From Phocaeicola faecium (GTDB lineage Bacteria > Bacteroidota > Bacteroidia > Bacteroidales > Bacteroidaceae), in the NCBI RefSeq assembly GCF_014837055.1, contig NZ_JACSPQ010000053.1, forward strand, positions 62,001 through 126,000: a stretch of DNA of 64,000 nucleotides, read 5' to 3'. Numbering within the stretch: the stretch's first letter is position 1; every line of letters begins with the position of its first letter. Below are positions 45,331 to 55,190 of this stretch, one piece after another. The position numbers were made by a program, and so were the translations under genes. The notes below the pieces were generated by a model, which searched no databases, was not told the origin of the DNA, and worked only from the letters and a program-made list of their open reading frames with translations.

Positions 45331-46416
45331 CTATTCCGAGCGGAATTTTAGCAACGTGTTGGCTATCTCTCCGCTGAATATCTCCAAGTTAAAGCGTTCC
45401 TCTGCCAAGCGGCGGGCGTTGCGCCCCATGCGTTCGGCTTCTTCGGGATGGGCGGTGAGGTAACGGATGGCATTTACCCATCCTTCGGTGTCGCCGTAGG
45501 GAACGGTGATGCCTATTTCTTCCTTGTCGATATCCATTTCGAAATACGGGTTACGGGTGCAGATAACGGGCATTCCCAATGCAAAAGCCTCAACCAGCGT
45601 GGTCAGTCCCACCGTATATGGATAATCGAGACAACAAATAACAATGAAACGTGCTTCTGCCACTTTGCGTGCAAGTACGTAAGGTATCACTCCTTCGGTG
45701 TAATGGATGCGGATGTTCTGAGGCAGACAGAGGCTGTCGGCTATCCGGCGGTAAGAGATGCCGTTACTTTCTTCGGCGATATATACTTCTAACTCTTCGT
45801 TTGTACGGGCAAAGGCTTCAAGCATGGTTTTCACGTCGCGGCGTTCTTTACCCGTGGATATAAAGCCGTGACGCGGAAGGGAAACAGGAAGTTCGCCCAA
45901 CAGATGGTCGTAGAAAGCGAGATCGGGTCCCCAATGTATCAGTTGCAGCTTGCTTTCGGCCACTTTACGTGAAGCGATAGAGTCTTGTATCAGTTTGCGG
46001 CTGAAAAGAAACATCTGGTCGAATCCGCGATAGAAGAAACGGGAGACTGCTTCCCTGAAACGGTTTGACGCGCGGCTTACTGCCGAATGATGCCAAATCA
46101 CCACGGGCTTGCGGTACAAGCCGAGGGCGCGGAGAAAAACAATCAACTCCAACCCGCGGAAAGAAGTGCCGTAAAGCACATCGTACTTCTCGCGGCAGCA
46201 CAGAATCTTCCGGGTGGTATAAAGCATGAGTTTCCAGCGCGAGGCAAATGCTTTGTAAGGGTGCATCACCGAGCGGATGCCGTATTTCTCCAGCAAGGGA
46301 AGCCCGTAAAGGATATGTCCCGGAAAGCGGAATTGTTTCCACTCTTCGTAACTTTCGCGCGTAAGGCGGGTATGATAGAAATAAATAGTCAAAGGTGTCG
46401 GTCTCTTTTCAGCCAT
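45331..46416 (-). CDS. glycosyltransferase, GT4-like
   Basis: A 361-residue protein with the two Rossmann-like halves of a GT-B enzyme. The C-terminal half has VGLTTLVEAFALGMPVICTRNPYFEMDIDKEEIGITVPYGD, which matches the nucleotide-sugar-binding ExFxxGxPVI pattern of family 4 enzymes. It should transfer a sugar at the cytoplasmic face during assembly of a surface glycan. Its start overlaps the end of the next upstream gene by 28 bases, and it is the last gene of a four-gene operon. Confidence 0.85.
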   Translation of the reverse strand: MAEKRPTPLTIYFYHTRLTRESYEEWKQFRFPGHILYGLPLLEKYGIRSVMHPYKAFASRWKLMLYTTRKILCCREKYDVLYGTSFRGLELIVFLRALGLYRKPVVIWHHSAVSRASNRFREAVSRFFYRGFDQMFLFSRKLIQDSIASRKVAESKLQLIHWGPDLAFYDHLLGELPVSLPRHGFISTGKERRDVKTMLEAFARTNEELEVYIAEESNGISYRRIADSLCLPQNIRIHYTEGVIPYVLARKVAEARFIVICCLDYPYTVGLTTLVEAFALGMPVICTRNPYFEMDIDKEEIGITVPYGDTEGWVNAIRYLTAHPEEAERMGRNARRLAEERFNLEIFSGEIANTLLKFRSE

Positions 46417-47405
46417 TTGTTGATTCGGTTTATGATTGCTTTGCGGATGATGGTAAAGTTGCCGTAACGCAGGTTAAGGAACAGCTCTTCAAACGAACGT
46501 CCGATTTTTATCCACGGATGCCGCCAGCCCATGATGCGGTAAACGCTTTCTTTATAAGCGGTATGCTCAATGATGTAACGCGGATGTTTCAACGGGAAAT
46601 CGACCTCATAGCGTTTCATTGTGAAGATTCTCCGGTAACCGCGCGGCAGGGTATGGATGGAATTCCCGAAATGTACCGAGTCGGCAGTGGCTCCGAGGTT
46701 ATTTATCATGTTGCGCGTGGGTACGATGCTCAGCCCCGAACCAAACAGTATGGAAGCGTGGAAGATGGTTTCGTAATAAGGTTTCCCGTGCTCGCGGTGG
46801 CGCTGACACATGTAGACGAAGTCTTTCCGGTAACGCCGCGTGTCAATCAGGTTCTTCAACTGCTTCATGCTGAAAGCATCGTCAAGAAAAGAGTAATGCT
46901 CATCCCACTGGTCGATGACACGACGCCAGCTTGCCCATCCCCAAATTGAGAACGTAGTGGCAAAAAAGTAATCGTAAGGCACATCGGGCGTTGTTTCTTC
47001 GTTGTTGAACCCGGCTATCATGCTGATGCGCGTATCGTTTTCGTACTTATCGAGCAGTTCTTTACAGAAACGGAAAAAGCTGACCGAGGGTACGTCATCG
47101 TCTTCCAGCACGATGCACTTGTCTGCCATTGAGAATGCCCATTTCTGTGAGATGTACTCCGAAGGGTCGCATCCGTAGTTGCGCGTCTGATAGAGTCGGT
47201 GTACTTCACATTCCCAATCAATATCCGCCACTACTTTACGACATGCCTCTATGCCAGGCAAGTCTTTCTCATTGCGCGGCCCGTCTTGGTAAAGAAACAA
47301 GCGCGAGGGGCGGGCTTTCTTTACTTGTTCGAACACTTGACTCAACTGATTCGGACGATTGAAAAAGAGAATCAGTACGGCTACGTCTACAAGAGCATTT
47401 TTCAT
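46389..47405 (-). CDS. glycosyltransferase, GT2/GT-A-like
   Basis: A 338-residue protein. The N terminus VAVLILFFNRPNQLSQVFEQ and the metal-binding region KCIVLEDDDVPSVSFF (DDD in place of DxD) mark a GT-A fold; FSIWGWASWRRV is a motif of the HlpA-like subgroup. The donor and acceptor are unknown. It overlaps the following GT4-like gene and starts 6 bases after licD, so translation is probably coupled across the operon. Confidence 0.82.
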   Translation of the reverse strand: MKNALVDVAVLILFFNRPNQLSQVFEQVKKARPSRLFLYQDGPRNEKDLPGIEACRKVVADIDWECEVHRLYQTRNYGCDPSEYISQKWAFSMADKCIVLEDDDVPSVSFFRFCKELLDKYENDTRISMIAGFNNEETTPDVPYDYFFATTFSIWGWASWRRVIDQWDEHYSFLDDAFSMKQLKNLIDTRRYRKDFVYMCQRHREHGKPYYETIFHASILFGSGLSIVPTRNMINNLGATADSVHFGNSIHTLPRGYRRIFTMKRYEVDFPLKHPRYIIEHTAYKESVYRIMGWRHPWIKIGRSFEELFLNLRYGNFTIIRKAIINRINKWLKRDRHL

Positions 47406-47410
47406 ATCGC

Positions 47411-48226
47411 TTATCGGTTATCTAATAATTCGGGATGCAGGTAAATGGCATGTATCTTTCGCTTATCTTCCGGCGGAATATCCATGTAGTTGCGATACAA
47501 GTCTTTCAGGTAGGCATCGGGATTACAGGGTGCGCTGAAGCGTTTTCCTTCAAACTCGATTTCGCCCAGCGGGAAAATAGAATCGCGGCGGTGCATGATG
47601 CCGTAGCCGTTATTGATAAGTACGTTTGATATATAGGTGTCTTTCGGGTAGAGCATACAAAGTATGTTCCACACCGTCCGGTAAATGCCGTATTTCGCAC
47701 CGAACCAGAAAAATTCTGCCAGCGAACGCAACGAATAATAGTGGGGGGCGTGCAGGATGGAATATGCCGTTGAGATGCCTTTCGTAAACTTCTTTACCCA
47801 CGGCTTCGGCACACTGGGATAGTCGATAAACGGAAAGATGTCGACAAACAGTCCCTTTTGATAGTCTCCCCGCATATTGTCTCCGCTTTCAAGGTACAGC
47901 GAATTGAGGTCGCGTATCTTGATTATCGGTTCTTTGCTCGATGGGTCGGTTTCAGGAGTTTGGAGAAACAGGCCGTCGCGCAGTTCCGACGGGGCGATGC
48001 GGATGAAGCGTTGCAAGTCTTCGAGGCGCATGGCAAGGTCGATGTCATCATCCCACGGGATGAAGCCGCCGTGACGCACAGCCCCCAGCAGACTGCCGCC
48101 ATCTAACCAATACGGTATCTGATGTTTGCGGCAAATCCGATCTATCTCCTCCAAGATGCCAAGCTGTTTCAGCTGACATGCCCGCAGGTTCCGTTTCACA
48201 TACTCAGTCAAGAAAGGATTCTTCAT
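47411..48226 (-). CDS. LicD-family phosphotransferase
   Basis: A 271-residue protein of the LicD/fukutin-related nucleotidyltransferase-fold family. The signature [28 protein letters not shown] (about residues 39-66) holds the GGS and DDD residues. Family members transfer phosphorylcholine or polyol phosphates from CDP donors; human FKRP transfers ribitol 5-phosphate from CDP-ribitol. It overlaps by 4 bases with a gene for a CDP-polyol-type enzyme, which makes ribitol phosphate a reasonable donor group. Specificity is inference. Confidence 0.85.
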   Translation of the reverse strand: MKNPFLTEYVKRNLRACQLKQLGILEEIDRICRKHQIPYWLDGGSLLGAVRHGGFIPWDDDIDLAMRLEDLQRFIRIAPSELRDGLFLQTPETDPSSKEPIIKIRDLNSLYLESGDNMRGDYQKGLFVDIFPFIDYPSVPKPWVKKFTKGISTAYSILHAPHYYSLRSLAEFFWFGAKYGIYRTVWNILCMLYPKDTYISNVLINNGYGIMHRRDSIFPLGEIEFEGKRFSAPCNPDAYLKDLYRNYMDIPPEDKRKIHAIYLHPELLDNR

Positions 48227-49593
48227 ACCATTTCTCGTTTTACGTCGATTACTTGTCCGGTATAGTCGGACGCAAGGGTTTGGAGAGTCGCCTCTGCTAC
48301 CTTGTCGGCAGAAAGCAAAGTATCTTCCGGCTCAATGCCGAAATTATGCACCCGCATGGGAGTCTTTGTCCGTTCAGGGTTGACACAGTTGATGCAGATT
48401 CCGAAGCCTTCCCACTCTTGCGCGATGGCTTGTACGAAGTTGACTATCGCCGCTTTCGTCGACGAGTAGATACTGTAAAAGGCACGTCCGCGTGTATAAG
48501 AGCTGGAGGTGAAGAACACCAGTTTTCCTTTCGTTTCCTTCAAATAAGGAAAGGCTTCAAGGGCTACGTTCACCGTTCCCATGTAGTTAGTCTGTACCGC
48601 CGAGACAATCGTTTCGTAATCCGTAGCTATCAGCGGCTCTTTGTTCAACACTCCGGCTGTGTTCACCACAAAGTCTATCCTGCCCTCTTTTGCAAATACT
48701 TCTTTCAGCGCATGGCTCACCTGATTGCGATCGCCTACGTCAGTATGGTTCAAGCTACGCGAAAAGCGATATACTTTTCCGCCGTGCTGTTCCAACATGC
48801 GTGCCACTTCAGCACCGATGCCGTAACTTCCGCCGAACACCACGGTTACTTTGTCGCGCAACAGGGTTATATCTATCGCTTCGTGGTTCAGCTCGCTCTT
48901 ACGGAGTTGGAAAAACTTATCAAGCAGATAAGTATCCTCTTTGTATGTCAGCTTCATGTTGCTTTCCTCGCCCGCTACAACATAGATGGGCACATCGGGC
49001 AGGTATTTCTTTACCACGCCACAGTCGTCTGTCACCTTAAAGGCAGCATCTTTAAGCGCAATCTCATACGCCCGGCGGATGGTGTCTATCGAAAACGCCT
49101 GCGGGGTCTGTCCGCGTTTCAGTCGTGAGCGGTCGGGTATCTGACTGATAAAATCGCCTTCCACCTCGATAATCGTATCGGCAGAAGGAAGTGCCACATC
49201 AATGGCATCGTATGTTTCGAGCGCTTTCACCACATCATTGATGATGCGCTGGCTTACCAACGGACGCACGGCATCATGGAATATCAAATTAACATCCGCT
49301 CCCGCGTATGCTTCGATGGCAGAAAGGCTGGAATGATAACGCTCCTTCCCTCCTTTCAATATCTTCTTTACTTTCTTCCATCCGTTTTTGATTATCAGGT
49401 TCTCAAACTCCGAGATATAGAAAGGATTAGACACGATGGCTATTTCGTCGATATGCGGATTCGTCTCAAACACTTCCACCGTATGCTCTACCACCATCTT
49501 GCCTGCCACTTTGAAGAACTGCTTCGGAGTAGAAAGCCCCAAACGGCTCCCCACCCCTCCTGCCAATACCACAGCTATGTTTTTTCTCATCAT
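48223..49593 (-). CDS. fused CDP-polyol cytidylyltransferase (IspD/TarI-like) and SDR reductase
   Basis: A 456-residue two-domain protein. Residues 1-230 are an IspD/TarI cytidylyltransferase: [21 protein letters not shown] binds CTP, with HDAVRPLVS and [14 protein letters not shown]. Residues about 245-456 are a short-chain dehydrogenase: [17 protein letters not shown] for NAD(P) and YSSTK as the catalytic YxxxK. The same order of activities is known in Haemophilus Bcs1/Acs1, which reduces ribulose 5-phosphate and makes CDP-ribitol. It is the first gene of the operon, ahead of licD. Confidence 0.82.
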   Translation of the reverse strand: MMRKNIAVVLAGGVGSRLGLSTPKQFFKVAGKMVVEHTVEVFETNPHIDEIAIVSNPFYISEFENLIIKNGWKKVKKILKGGKERYHSSLSAIEAYAGADVNLIFHDAVRPLVSQRIINDVVKALETYDAIDVALPSADTIIEVEGDFISQIPDRSRLKRGQTPQAFSIDTIRRAYEIALKDAAFKVTDDCGVVKKYLPDVPIYVVAGEESNMKLTYKEDTYLLDKFFQLRKSELNHEAIDITLLRDKVTVVFGGSYGIGAEVARMLEQHGGKVYRFSRSLNHTDVGDRNQVSHALKEVFAKEGRIDFVVNTAGVLNKEPLIATDYETIVSAVQTNYMGTVNVALEAFPYLKETKGKLVFFTSSSYTRGRAFYSIYSSTKAAIVNFVQAIAQEWEGFGICINCVNPERTKTPMRVHNFGIEPEDTLLSADKVAEATLQTLASDYTGQVIDVKREMV

Positions 49594-49750
49594 CTGTTAC
49601 GCATTAAAGATTATTGCAAACTTAGCGAAAATCTGTGATATAAACGAAATATGACGGGAGTAATGTCATTTCATTTCGCATACGGCTGCCGAACCCGCAG
49701 CCGGAGCATGAAATCTTTTTCGCTTCCCGATAAAAAAAGTCTGAATATTA

Positions 49751-49782
49751 TTTGGTTTATAAAATAAACTACTTTATATTTG
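49751..49782 (+). promoter_or_regulatory. promoter of the membrane protein/regulator pair
   Basis: TTTG (49751-49754), 20 bases, then TATATTTG (49775-49782), both exact. The start codon is 81 bases downstream. Confidence 0.8.
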
Positions 49783-49863
49783 CAACAACAAGAGCAAGCA
49801 ATAGCGCGCATTGCTCTTACTCTTGATTAACCTATATAATCAACTACTAAAAAATTAAGAAGT

Positions 49864-50463
49864 ATGGAAGACAGAAAAATCAATGAAATGGAAAGTCTTG
49901 AGCTTATCTCCGAGATGATAAGAAAGACAAAGAATGAAGGTTCTATGAAAGAAGACTACAACACGTTTCTTTACTATGGATATGCGGCAGTAATCATTTC
50001 GATTATAGTATGGGCAGGGATTCACTTTACCGGGGAATTGGAATTTTCGTTCATTTGGTTTGCCATGTTCGTGCCATACCTATGGACTACGTTTGCCGGA
50101 AAACAAAAAAAGCCTGAAGTAGTTACTTACCTCGACAGTATGCTTGGAAACATTTGGAAAATCATAGGGAACATGTTTGCACTCACAACCCTTGCCATCG
50201 TAGCGACAGGGGCATACGTGGGGATAATCAATTTTTCACTAATGATGCCTTTATCCATTATCTATGCAGGCATCGGCACTGCCATGACGGGACTTGTCAT
50301 TAAAGAAAAAGCATTCGTATGGCTTCCGCTGGTAGGGCTTCTCGCTTCGGTATATATGCTCCTGTCCGACGGGTACGACAATTCATGGAATATTCTTTTT
50401 GGTCTGTCGTTTCTTGCTTTCATGGTGATACCTGCACACATTGTCAGAAGTAAAGCTAAGTAA
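49864..50463 (+). CDS. integral membrane protein of unknown function
   Basis: A 199-residue protein with a charged N-terminal helix (MEDRKINEMESLELISEMIRKTKN) and six hydrophobic segments (about 38-55, 60-80, 98-120, 124-142, 148-165, 172-190). It is the type often found beside a small winged-helix regulator in Bacteroidetes. It has its own promoter and ends 4 bases before the regulator. I infer that the regulator controls the pair; no substrate or activity can be given. Confidence 0.7.
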   Translation: MEDRKINEMESLELISEMIRKTKNEGSMKEDYNTFLYYGYAAVIISIIVWAGIHFTGELEFSFIWFAMFVPYLWTTFAGKQKKPEVVTYLDSMLGNIWKIIGNMFALTTLAIVATGAYVGIINFSLMMPLSIIYAGIGTAMTGLVIKEKAFVWLPLVGLLASVYMLLSDGYDNSWNILFGLSFLAFMVIPAHIVRSKAK

Positions 50464-50467
50464 GTGT

Positions 50468-50755
50468 ATGAAAGAACTTGATCCTCTATTACATTCGCAG
50501 CTCCGGTTGGCAATCGTATCTCTACTGCTATCGGTTGAAGAAGCTGATTTCAATTATCTCAAGGAGTACACTCAGGCTACTTCTGGTAACTTGAGTGTAC
50601 AAATTGACAAATTGTCCGAAGCCGAATATATAAAAGTAAGAAAGGAAATCGTGGGCAAAAAGACGAGAACCTCTTGCTGCCTTACAGACAAGGGACGGGA
50701 AGCGTTGGCTGAATATGTAGCTGCCTTAAAAGAGTATCTCGGCAAACTGATGTAA
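50468..50755 (+). CDS. winged-helix transcriptional regulator
   Basis: A 95-residue DNA-binding protein. It starts MKELDPLLHSQLRLAIVSLLL and has the recognition-helix region LKEYTQATSGNLSVQIDKLSEAEYI and the wing GKKTRTSCCLTDKGREAL, typical of the small MarR/ArsR-like winged-helix group. The ATG at 50468 is preferred, since a frame from 50441 overlaps the preceding gene. It is probably an autoregulator of the two-gene transcript. Confidence 0.82.
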   Translation: MKELDPLLHSQLRLAIVSLLLSVEEADFNYLKEYTQATSGNLSVQIDKLSEAEYIKVRKEIVGKKTRTSCCLTDKGREALAEYVAALKEYLGKLM

Positions 50756-50906
50756 CAGCATACCACACTGTTACTGTGCCTTTAGCATTTCTCGAATTTA
50801 TGTTTCTTTACATATTTCATTCAACAGACTCTATCTGAAAATGAAACAGTTAGAACCGTTCCGCTCGACTAAAACAAAACATAAAATCTCCTGACAAAAC
50901 ACTCCC

Positions 50907-50996
50907 AAAACACTACCGTTAGCGTTAGTCATCTCATGCGGTAGCGTTGCCCAACGCTTCCCATAGCGTTGTCCGGTTGTATGGGTAGAATTTTTC
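50907..50996 (+). repeat. dispersed hairpin repeat, copy 9
   Basis: Module A (CACTACCGTTAGCGTT / ATGCGGTAGCGTT), then module B (CTTCCCATAG / GTATGGGTAGAATTTTT). The right flank to about 51030 aligns with that of copy 5. It lies between two convergent genes; gap 50756-51124 has this copy and a terminator, no gene. Confidence 0.85.
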
Positions 50997-51041
50997 AAGC
51001 TCCCGACAAAGCGGAAAACGTTTAAACAAGTGCATAAAAAA

Positions 51042-51097
51042 ACGAAAGTTGCCCGACAAACTCCGCCCTGCAAGCGGGGTTTTCAGGCAACTTTCGT
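51042..51097 (-). terminator. terminator after the DUF4861 gene
   Basis: ACGAAAGTTGCC (51042-51053) pairs with GGCAACTTTCGT (51086-51097). On the minus strand a T run follows (A run at 51035-51042). A GC-rich inner stem lies in the loop. Confidence 0.8.
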
Positions 51098-51124
51098 CTT
51101 TCTGTTTCTATGAAGCAGCGTACG

Positions 51125-52363
51125 TTATTCTATCGTAACCTGCAACGGGTTGCGTACTTTAGCTGCAAAGTTTTCCAAGTAATTCGTCCAATCTTCCGGT
51201 GCGGCAAAACCGTATTTGCTCCATCCCGAACCCCAATAATATACGTAATCGTCATCGGGGGCGTACGGACTGATTGCCAACACATGACCTAAGGCGTCTC
51301 CTACGGGGGCGTCAAACAGCTCTGCTTTGGCTTCCGTTACCGGATAAGGGAATACGGCTCCTACGTAAACAGTACCGTTATCGGCATTGGGTTCGGTGGT
51401 AGGGTCGGCATAGGCGATATAACCTTTTTCGGCATTGCAAACATATTCTTTCGGATGGGCGGCGTGAATCACCAAGCCGGTTGCAAGGGGAGTTTCAGCC
51501 GTCAGATAGGCATAATTGACCGTTGTTTTGTTTAGCTGAGAGCCTTTGTCGAGCTGGATGATACGTGTTTCCACCACGTTTGAGTCGTTTTTTATCACTA
51601 AGGGGTTATAAACTAACTTGACGGTGAAGCGAAGCGGCCCGTTATCCAGCACCTCGCATTCGTTGTAACAATACGGGTATATCAGCTTGCCGTCGGGCAT
51701 CAATGCCGATGTACCTCCGCCCAGTGTAGGTCCTACGGCGTAACAGTCCATGCCGTTTCCGTGGTCTACGTGGTATGAAATGGTCTGACGCAGGCTGTCG
51801 GCTTCCGCCTTCTTGCCGGCTTGCTGCAAAGCGTGTATTGCTGCCCACGATGCCGAATCGAGTTCCATCCGGTAACGGTCTTCCACCACAAGTTCTTCGG
51901 TGTTTTTGGTAAACACATCGTAGCCGTATGCCTTTTCGCCGGAGCGCTGAAGCGCAGGACCGTAAGCGCGATAGGCAGCACGGTCGTTCTCCCACGCCAC
52001 ATCGTCGGCACGCTCAGGATACTGTCGCCCGTATACCACCGTATTGACAAGTATCGGTTCTCCCTCTTGAATCGTATATCCTACCGTAGCCTGTGCTGCC
52101 ACTGAAGCCGGAAAAATCAGCTTGTCATCGTACGTAAGCTGGTAGGGAACTTCTTGGGCTTTGTCATCGTAAACCACTAATTGCGCCGTATCGGGCAAGT
52201 TGAGTTTTCTGAACACTTCTTCCGCCGATACCTCAACCATTTCGCCGGAGCGCTCCATGTTCAGAGGGTTGGTTATTGTTACCGTAACCGCCTGTTGCTC
52301 GTCAGTACAACTATATGATGCAGCCACACAAGCGAATGCTAATAAGAATTTTTTCATAAACAT
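51125..52363 (-). CDS. DUF4861 lipoprotein
   Basis: A 412-residue exported protein. The signal sequence ends FACVAASYSC, a loose lipobox (Cys19). The body matches the DUF4861 pattern: TITNPLNMERSGEMVEV near the start, RAYGPALQRSG, ISYHVDHGNGMDCYAVGPTLGGG in the middle and PYAPDDDYVYYWGSGWSKYGF near the end. Members are secreted and often lie near polysaccharide-utilisation genes; the activity is uncertain. No sugar-use genes are next to it here. Confidence 0.8.
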   Translation of the reverse strand: MFMKKFLLAFACVAASYSCTDEQQAVTVTITNPLNMERSGEMVEVSAEEVFRKLNLPDTAQLVVYDDKAQEVPYQLTYDDKLIFPASVAAQATVGYTIQEGEPILVNTVVYGRQYPERADDVAWENDRAAYRAYGPALQRSGEKAYGYDVFTKNTEELVVEDRYRMELDSASWAAIHALQQAGKKAEADSLRQTISYHVDHGNGMDCYAVGPTLGGGTSALMPDGKLIYPYCYNECEVLDNGPLRFTVKLVYNPLVIKNDSNVVETRIIQLDKGSQLNKTTVNYAYLTAETPLATGLVIHAAHPKEYVCNAEKGYIAYADPTTEPNADNGTVYVGAVFPYPVTEAKAELFDAPVGDALGHVLAISPYAPDDDYVYYWGSGWSKYGFAAPEDWTNYLENFAAKVRNPLQVTIE

Positions 52364-52403
52364 AGTCTGATTAAATAAACATATTCAAGGTATGCGCACC
52401 GGT

Positions 52404-53816
52404 TTACCCGGCTACCAGAATCTCGCATACCTTATCCTGAAAGTCGCGTGCCTGTCTTGCCTTCAGCACGTTCTGATTGATAATCACAAAAGCATATACA
52501 TGACCGCCATGACCGAAAGCATACCCCGCCAGCGAACAAACGCCCGTAACGGTTCCCGTCTTAGCCCGCACCCTGCGGAAAGCCTGCGTCCGCCCCATGC
52601 GGTACTTCAAAGTCCCGTCAATCCCCGCTATCGGGAGCCCTTCGTACAACGGATGATATACCTCCGGACGATGGTAAGCGTATTTCAGGTAAGCCAGCAG
52701 CAGGTCGGGCGACACGTAATTATATAACGACACGCCACTGCCGTCTACTATCTTGTAATTCTTAGGAGAACACCCGATACTGTCTTGCATGAACCGGCTG
52801 ATGGCTTTCTGCGCCTCCCGGCTACCTATCCCCTTCGACTTGCGTGAGCCATGCAGCCCCAAATGGTAGAACATGGATTCGGCAGCCAGATTGTCACTTT
52901 CTTTCAGCGCACGCTTTAAGACGGCTTCCAACGGACGCTTCCGCACTCCCAGCATACATGCTTCCGCCGGAGCCTCAGCAAAGCCAATGCTGTCGGCACT
53001 GACCGCTATGCCTTTCTGCCGAAGCCGATATCCCAACGTCTGCACAAAAAAGCGTTGCGGATTATAAACGTTCAGCGTGGCAGCCTGACGAGAAGAAACA
53101 TTGCCTGAAACAAGGATGCGGTTTTCATTTGCCAGCCAGTTTCGGGTAATCTGCAAGCCTCCCGCCGAAGGCACTCTGGTAAGAGAGCGGTTGTCTACCT
53201 CATAGCAATCCGACTCCGGAGCTATTTCTATCCGTCCCGCCTGCCCCGGATTACCCGGCTCTATCGTTACATCGACACAGCCTCTGTTCAGCATCAGCGG
53301 AGAAAGATAGGGTTGAAAGGCTTCCGGCGTATCGTCCCACGACCAGCCTTCACCCCAATAAACAGAGTCTTTCATTGATACATCGCCTATCAAACGTCCG
53401 TCTATCCGGCGAATCCCTGCACGGTAAACCGAATCGACCAACGCCAACAGGTCTTCTTCCATAAACTCAGGGTCGAATCCTCCTATCACATACAAATCGC
53501 CCTTTAACCGCCCCGCCTCAATGCTGCCTGTATAAGCCAGCCGGGTAGCATAATCGTAATCTTTCCCAAGCTCCGACAATGCCGTGACCGAAGTAATGAC
53601 TTTCTCGATGGAAGCAGGGCGATATAACTTATTTGCCTGATAGCGGTACACGGGAACATCGTCCGTAAGGTCGTATACCGCTATTCCTACTTCGGAAGTA
53701 TTTAAAACGGAAGAGGAGATAACCAATGCGTCCAGCTTTTCAGCGATGGTCTGCGCATCGGTTCTGCCTCCTACCCAGCATAATAAAAATGCCAATAACA
53801 ATTTTATACCTTTCAT
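52404..53816 (-). CDS. dacB: D-alanyl-D-alanine carboxypeptidase/endopeptidase (PBP4, S13)
   Basis: A 470-residue periplasmic enzyme that trims or cleaves peptidoglycan peptides. A signal peptide (residues 1-22) is followed by the active-site motif PASIEKVITS (SxxK), SDNLAAES (SxN) and RAKTGTVTGVCSLAGY (KTG). The large insert between SxxK and SxN is typical of family S13. Its start is directly next to the lpd stop on the same strand. Confidence 0.9.
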   Translation of the reverse strand: MKGIKLLLAFLLCWVGGRTDAQTIAEKLDALVISSSVLNTSEVGIAVYDLTDDVPVYRYQANKLYRPASIEKVITSVTALSELGKDYDYATRLAYTGSIEAGRLKGDLYVIGGFDPEFMEEDLLALVDSVYRAGIRRIDGRLIGDVSMKDSVYWGEGWSWDDTPEAFQPYLSPLMLNRGCVDVTIEPGNPGQAGRIEIAPESDCYEVDNRSLTRVPSAGGLQITRNWLANENRILVSGNVSSRQAATLNVYNPQRFFVQTLGYRLRQKGIAVSADSIGFAEAPAEACMLGVRKRPLEAVLKRALKESDNLAAESMFYHLGLHGSRKSKGIGSREAQKAISRFMQDSIGCSPKNYKIVDGSGVSLYNYVSPDLLLAYLKYAYHRPEVYHPLYEGLPIAGIDGTLKYRMGRTQAFRRVRAKTGTVTGVCSLAGYAFGHGGHVYAFVIINQNVLKARQARDFQDKVCEILVAG

Positions 53817-55157
53817 TTACAACTCCTTGAAAATCTCTCCCACCGTGGGATGCGGAAATACGTACCGCTTCCAGTCGGAAAGTTTACGTCCGTCTTCTAT
53901 CATCATACCCGCCAGAACGATTAGCTCTGAAGCCGGGTTTCCTAACAGATGCGCACCTAAAATCGTCTCGTCTTCGCCCACCAATACTTTGCACACGCCG
54001 TTTACTCCTTCGTTTTCGGCAACGAAGCGTCCGGAATAAGCCATCGGCAACTTTACGGCACGATACGGGATTCCTTCTTTCTGCAGCATCTCTTCTGTCC
54101 GTCCTACCGAAGCCACTTCGGGGTTGGTGTATACCACACCGGGGATTGCACGGTAGCTCATGGCATCTGCTTTTCCTAAAAGATGATGAACCGCCACTTC
54201 CGCCTCGCGCACAGCCGTATGAGCCAATAACGACACGCCGTTTAAGTCGCCGCAAGCATACACGCCCGCTACCGAGGTTTGCAGATGCTCGTCAACCTGT
54301 ACCAAACCGCGCGCTGTGAGTTGCAAGCCGAGATTCTCCAGCCCGAAGCCTTTCATCACAGGGCGTCGGCCGGCACTTACCAATACCTTCTGTACTTCCA
54401 CGTTGCCCTCGCCGTCTGCATTCTTATATAATACACGTGCACCGGTATCGGTCTTTTCAAATCCCGTTACGCAGGTATTCAACAAGAATTTTACGCCTCG
54501 CTTGCTGTATTCGGCACGTAACAGAGCAGCCAGTTCGCCATCAATGCCGCCCAATATTTCGCCTGTCATCTCAATTACAGTTACTGCCACGCCCAAGCTG
54601 CTGAAGAAAGAAGCGAACTCCATGCCTATCACTCCGCCGCCCACAACGGCAAGCGAAACGGGCAGCTCCTTATTGTCGAGCGCCTCGCGATGCGTCCAAT
54701 AATCTATTTCTCCAAGTCCCGGAATGGGGGGAATCGCCGTTTCGCTTCCCGTACAGAGAATCATCTTTTCACACTCGTATGTTTCTTCCCCGCAACGAAC
54801 CGTATGCGGGTCGATAATTTGCGCTTCTCCGGAAACGATTTCTACGTGTTGGGCAGTCAGTTTTGCCTTTACTCCCAACACTAACTTACGCACGACTTTT
54901 GTCTTTCTGCTGATTATCTTGCCCAAATCAAACGCAGGCTCGGAAACCGATACCGCATATTTTCCGGCATGGCGCGCCGTGTCGTAAACTTTTGCCGAGT
55001 AAAGCAACGTCTTGGTTGGGATGCAACCTTCATTCAGACATACGCCGCCCACACTTTTCTTTTCAAACAAAACCACACTCATCCCGGCTTTTCCGGCTGC
55101 TTCTGCTGCCGTATATCCTGCCGGCCCTCCACCAATCACTGCCAGTTGATATTTCAT
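53817..55157 (-). CDS. lpd: dihydrolipoyl dehydrogenase
   Basis: A 446-residue FAD enzyme, E3 of 2-oxo acid dehydrogenase or glycine cleavage complexes. The FAD motif AVIGGGPAGYTAAEAAGKAG, the redox disulfide VCLNEGCIPTK, the NAD motif AVVGGGVIGMEFA and the C-terminal FPHPTVGEI (His/Glu pair) are all present. No partner subunits are nearby. It lies 33 bases downstream of the small PH-like genes. Confidence 0.92.
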   Translation of the reverse strand: MKYQLAVIGGGPAGYTAAEAAGKAGMSVVLFEKKSVGGVCLNEGCIPTKTLLYSAKVYDTARHAGKYAVSVSEPAFDLGKIISRKTKVVRKLVLGVKAKLTAQHVEIVSGEAQIIDPHTVRCGEETYECEKMILCTGSETAIPPIPGLGEIDYWTHREALDNKELPVSLAVVGGGVIGMEFASFFSSLGVAVTVIEMTGEILGGIDGELAALLRAEYSKRGVKFLLNTCVTGFEKTDTGARVLYKNADGEGNVEVQKVLVSAGRRPVMKGFGLENLGLQLTARGLVQVDEHLQTSVAGVYACGDLNGVSLLAHTAVREAEVAVHHLLGKADAMSYRAIPGVVYTNPEVASVGRTEEMLQKEGIPYRAVKLPMAYSGRFVAENEGVNGVCKVLVGEDETILGAHLLGNPASELIVLAGMMIEDGRKLSDWKRYVFPHPTVGEIFKEL

Positions 55158-55190
55158 CTTATTATTATTTACGGTTAAACAAAATGCTGC

